Below, in pieces: positions 61,242 to 64,000 of a stretch of DNA of 64,000 bases. The translations under genes were made by a program, and so were the position numbers. Under the pieces are notes generated by a model that had not been told where the DNA came from, did no database searches, and worked only from the letters and a program-made list of their open reading frames with translations. Positions within the stretch are counted from its first letter, which is position 1. The number at the start of each line of letters is the position of its first letter. The stretch is from Pedobacter ghigonis (GTDB taxonomy: Bacteria > Bacteroidota > Bacteroidia > Sphingobacteriales > Sphingobacteriaceae): NCBI RefSeq assembly GCF_903166585.1, contig NZ_CAESCM010000014.1, forward strand, positions 116,099 to 180,098. The letters run 5' to 3'.

Positions 61242-62834
61242 GTGGGAACGACAGCAATTATCAGTTTCATTTTGTTTACGGTTTTGGCCGCAACCATTTC
61301 TTATTTTAAAACCCGCCATAGCCAGCGCTCTACCATTACCGGTTTTTTCTTTGCCAACAGGAGCAATGGTTTTATAATTATCGGGGCTTCGCTGTTTTTT
61401 AGCAACATCAGCGCCAACCAGTTTATCGGCGAAAACGAATCGGTTTACATCAACAACATGTCGGTTATTGGCTGGGGCATATCGTCTATCCTGGCCATGA
61501 TCATTGTGTCGGAATTTTTTATACCCATCTATTTTAAAACGGGCATTCGCACCATTCCAGATTTTTTAGAGAAACGTTACGATCCGCAGACTAAAACACT
61601 GGTTTCGGTTGTTTTCCTGTTCAGCTATATCATTAACCTGTTGCCAGCGGTTTTGTACGGTGGGGCAGTGGCTTTCAGCAACCTGATCGATCTTTCTGGT
61701 TTCCATCTCTCTTACTGGGAAAGTATCTGGTTTTTTGTGTGGATTATGGGGTTGATCGGTTCTGTTTATACCATTTTGGGCGGTTTTAAAGCGATTACCA
61801 TTTCTGATACGGTTTTAAGTGCCGGTATGTTGATCTTAATTGTAGCATTGCCCTACTACGGTTTGCGCTATCTCGGTCAGGGCGATTTTTTCGGCGGACT
61901 TTCTACCGTGCTCTCGACCAAAAAAGAGCACCTTAATGCCATTGGGAGCAGTAAAGATGCCGTTCCTTTTTCTACTTTGTTTACCGGGATGCTGATTGTG
62001 AACCTGTATTACTGGGGTATGGAGCAATACATTGTTCAGCAGGTGCTGGCTGCCAAAAGTTTAGAAGAAGGTCAAAAAGGGATTGCTTTAACCTGTTTTG
62101 CCAAGTTATTATGTCCTTTAATGATTAATATACCGGGTTTAATTGCTGTGCATTTATATCCGGTTTTAACCAATACCAATCAGGTATTTCCCTTGCTGAT
62201 TAAAGATGTATTGCCACCACTTTTAATGGGATTATCGGCCTGCGTTCTTTTCGGTGCAGCTATTACTACCTTTAATGCGGGCTTAAACAGTTCGAGCACT
62301 TTGTTTCTCCTGAATTTATATAAACCTTATATGGAGAAACGTGGGAAAGCACTATCGGATAAAAGCCTGTTGCGTACGGGACGGATGTTTCAAATTTCGG
62401 TGTCGTTGTTCGCTATGGCTTTTGCACCATTTATCATCTTTTCGAGAAATGGCTTTTACGAGTACCTGCAAAAAATAAGTGCAATTTTCAGCCTGCCCAT
62501 TTTTACCATCATTTTCATAGGTTTCATTACCAAAAAGATGCCGCCCATTGCAGCTAAAATCGGGATGCTCTTTTTTATTACCTGCTATGTGTTAAGCGAG
62601 TGGGTATTTGCTATCCATTTGCACTACCTGCATACCCTGGCTATTATTTTTATCATCACCATTTTACTGATGCTGGCCATTTCAAAAATGTACCCTAACC
62701 AAAACCCTTACAGGCTGGTACTCGATAACAAAATTGAAATTATCCCCTGGCGCAGCAGACACTATTACCACGTGGTGTTAATTGCCTTAATGGCTTTGGT
62801 GTTTTTTATTTTCTCTTCTTACATGCTGGCGTAG
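61242..62834 (+). CDS. Sodium:solute symporter (SSS family)
   Basis: 530 residues from a GTG start, about 13-14 membrane helices. SSS signatures: TGFFFANRSNGFIIIGASLF, FSNISANQFIGENESVY, TIPDFLEKRYDPQTKTLVSV, YTILGGFKAITISDTVLSAG and LYYWGMEQYIVQQVLAAKSL. Members carry sugars such as glucose, galactose or sialic acid with sodium. It follows the broken regulator gene by 10 bases, so the regulator's ligand is probably the transported sugar. Substrate not determinable. Confidence 0.9.
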   Translation: MGTTAIISFILFTVLAATISYFKTRHSQRSTITGFFFANRSNGFIIIGASLFFSNISANQFIGENESVYINNMSVIGWGISSILAMIIVSEFFIPIYFKTGIRTIPDFLEKRYDPQTKTLVSVVFLFSYIINLLPAVLYGGAVAFSNLIDLSGFHLSYWESIWFFVWIMGLIGSVYTILGGFKAITISDTVLSAGMLILIVALPYYGLRYLGQGDFFGGLSTVLSTKKEHLNAIGSSKDAVPFSTLFTGMLIVNLYYWGMEQYIVQQVLAAKSLEEGQKGIALTCFAKLLCPLMINIPGLIAVHLYPVLTNTNQVFPLLIKDVLPPLLMGLSACVLFGAAITTFNAGLNSSSTLFLLNLYKPYMEKRGKALSDKSLLRTGRMFQISVSLFAMAFAPFIIFSRNGFYEYLQKISAIFSLPIFTIIFIGFITKKMPPIAAKIGMLFFITCYVLSEWVFAIHLHYLHTLAIIFIITILLMLAISKMYPNQNPYRLVLDNKIEIIPWRSRHYYHVVLIALMALVFFIFSSYMLA

Positions 62835-62978
62835 TTGGTGGACAGTTTTCAATTATCAGTTGGCAATTGTCAATTCGCAATAACCATTGTTTAATAATCA
62901 ATTATCAGACGCGGGCTGAGATAAGAAAATGCACGTTTCAACCAATTAACTACTAGATGAGATTTAATAAAAAGATCC

Positions 62979-63060
62979 GTCATCTCGATCCGATAGCTAT
63001 CGGATGGAGCAAAGCGAAACGGAGGGATCTTTAAGTAGATTTAGCTTCGCTCGAAATGAC
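62979..63060. repeat. REP-like element with TCCGATAGCTATCGGA palindrome
   Basis: The palindrome is at 62989-63004, flanked by CGTCATCTCGA and, further on, GATTTAGCTTCGCTCGAAATGACGG. These are the same words as in the 24650-24830 element. Confidence 0.75.
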
Positions 63061-63105
63061 GGATTGGCTATGGGTGGGACTAATGATGATAAACTAAAAA
63101 GATTT

Positions 63106-63355
63106 CTCGGCTGCGCTATGCTTCGCTCAAAAAGACGGATTGGCTCTGGGTGGGACTAATGAAATAATCTAAAAAGATTTAGCTTCGCTGAGCACTCCGT
63201 GGTTCTCGGCTGCGCTATGCTTCGCTCAAAATGACGGATTGGCTCTGGGTGGGACTAATGAAATAATCTAAAAAGATTTAGCTTCGCTGAGCACTCCGTG
63301 GTTCTCGGCTGCGCTATGCTTCGCTCGAAATGACGGATTGGCTATGGGTGAGACT
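63106..63355. repeat. 99-base tandem repeat, about 2.5 copies
   Basis: CTCGGCTGCGCTATGCTTCG begins at 63106, 63205 and 63304. Each unit continues with GACGGATTGGCTCTGGGTGG, ACTAATGAAATAATC and AGCTTCGCTGAGCACTCCGT. A diverged part-unit precedes it at ~63050-63105. Confidence 0.85.
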
Positions 63356-63752
63356 AATGAACTAATGGCCAATGAACCAATCAACTAATAAATCGAAATT
63401 TCACCTACCCATTTGGAATATTAATTTTTTTGTTTATCATTGTATCTGGAAATAATAGGATAGTATAGGATAGGATAGAAATTGGTTTATATTCCAGCAT
63501 GGAGAGGCTTAACCGCTTATTCATGATAAACAACAATTCAATAGTCGTCTGATTCTTTTTCTAGCTCCTGGTTTCCGCTAACCAAACCAACCAAAATATA
63601 TGAGGAAATTTACAACTTATTCTAAAGCAGATCATCCTGCTATCGCTGAAAATCGACTGTGGCCCATGGCAACAGGCAGTTAGGAGTGCATCGCATTCAT
63701 CTTTTACCTATTATAATCTTATTTGATTTACTCATTAAAAGCTAATTGGCAA

Positions 63753-64000
63753 ATGAAGCAATTATTTTTGTGCGGGTACTTTCGGGTGCCTAGCAAATTA
63801 AAAAACGCATTGTTATTGACGGGTTCAATCTTTGTGTTTTTTCTGGTTTTTATGCCTGTGAAGGGTTTTTCGGGATCAAGCGGAAAAGTTGGGGGGATAT
63901 CTTTTATGCATATATTTTCGATAATCTGAATAAGAAGAATTTAACATCCCTTACACCTCTCGATGTTGCTCTAAAGGCTTTGATCTTAGCATTGAAAGAT
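63753..64000 (+). CDS. Start of an exported protein, frame broken at a G6 run, truncated by window end
   Basis: An ATG at 63753 gives MKQLFLCGYFRVPSKLKN followed by a hydrophobic core (ALLLTGSIFVFFLVFMPV), a signal peptide, but the frame stops at 63927-63929. One extra G in the six-G run at 63891-63896 would continue as VGGDIFYAYIFDNLNKKNLT and SLTPLDVALKALILALKD up to the window end. It is probably the N-terminus of a longer exported protein, such as a further outer-membrane receptor; family not recognised. Confidence 0.45.

Larger units (their letters stand above)
62835..63752. other. 918-base intergenic region made mostly of repeats
   Basis: In order: an AATTATCAGTTGGCAATTG low-complexity tract (~62846-62905), a REP-like GATAGCTATC element (62979-63060), a 99-base tandem repeat (63106-63355), a TTGGTTCATTGGCC-type tract on the opposite strand (~63352-63388), and a GGATAGTATAGGATAGGATAG run (~63457-63477). 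A 27-codon frame at 63600-63683 has no support. Confidence 0.7.

Noticed and set aside
63600..63683. 27-codon ORF considered as a leader peptide
   Set aside because: No terminator or coupled start follows, and the sequence shows no feature supporting translation.

Overview
The window looks like a chromosomal segment of a Bacteroidota member of the Sphingobacteriaceae, probably Pedobacter-like. This rests on four SusC/SusD-type outer-membrane pairs (one cut by the window edge), two ECF sigma/FecR modules feeding TonB receptors, lipoproteins with a Cys-Lys-Lys start after the signal peptide, TAnnTTTG-type promoter elements, moderate AT richness, and many short palindromic intergenic repeats. 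No rRNA, tRNA, CRISPR array, phage or intact transposase was seen.

Layout. 1-6750: the end of a SusC, its SusD and an overlapping two-domain phosphodiesterase/alkaline phosphatase, followed by a metallophosphoesterase whose signal peptide is in another frame; this looks like a phosphate- or phosphoester-scavenging locus. 6900-14928 (minus): two surface lipoproteins, a large TonB receptor, and its FecR anti-sigma and ECF sigma factor. 14996-19975: an S41 protease, a 21-bp tandem repeat array, an unknown coiled-coil protein, a carboxypeptidase-regulatory-like protein and a small lipoprotein. 20142-22794: a TPR histidine kinase and its NarL-type regulator. 22976-26596: an amidohydrolase, an AraC regulator, a repeat-rich gap and a 50-residue membrane protein. 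26664-33115 (minus): ECF sigma, FecR, SusC and SusD.

33400-48870 reads as an N-glycan and fucose foraging region. A ROK kinase, SusC, SusD and an EndoH-like GH18 lipoprotein are on the plus strand. An opposite operon follows, with GH29 fucosidase, a sodium symporter, L-fuconate dehydratase, an SDR dehydrogenase and a mutarotase, and it has a divergent AraC regulator. The inferred logic is that the endoglycosidase releases glycans at the surface, SusCD import them, the fucosidase frees fucose, and a non-phosphorylative route oxidises it.

48911-55360: a TlpA-like thioredoxin with a 17-bp palindrome at its promoter faces a SusC/SusD pair. That pair's leader carries a SAM-I riboswitch, its terminator, a 24-codon ORF ending Met-Arg-Met-Pro-Cys, and a second terminator overlapping that ORF's end. 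This two-stage sulfur-responsive leader on a SusCD pair is the most striking feature of the window.

55587-63000: small stress and housekeeping genes (DUF1223, Ohr), a LytS/LytTR two-component pair, a GntR-type regulator broken at a run of eight T, and a sodium:solute symporter. 62835-64000 is mainly dispersed and tandem repeats, ending in the start of a further exported protein whose frame breaks at a run of six G. Three genes carry single-base frame breaks, two of them at homopolymers, so read-level sequence quality should be kept in mind.
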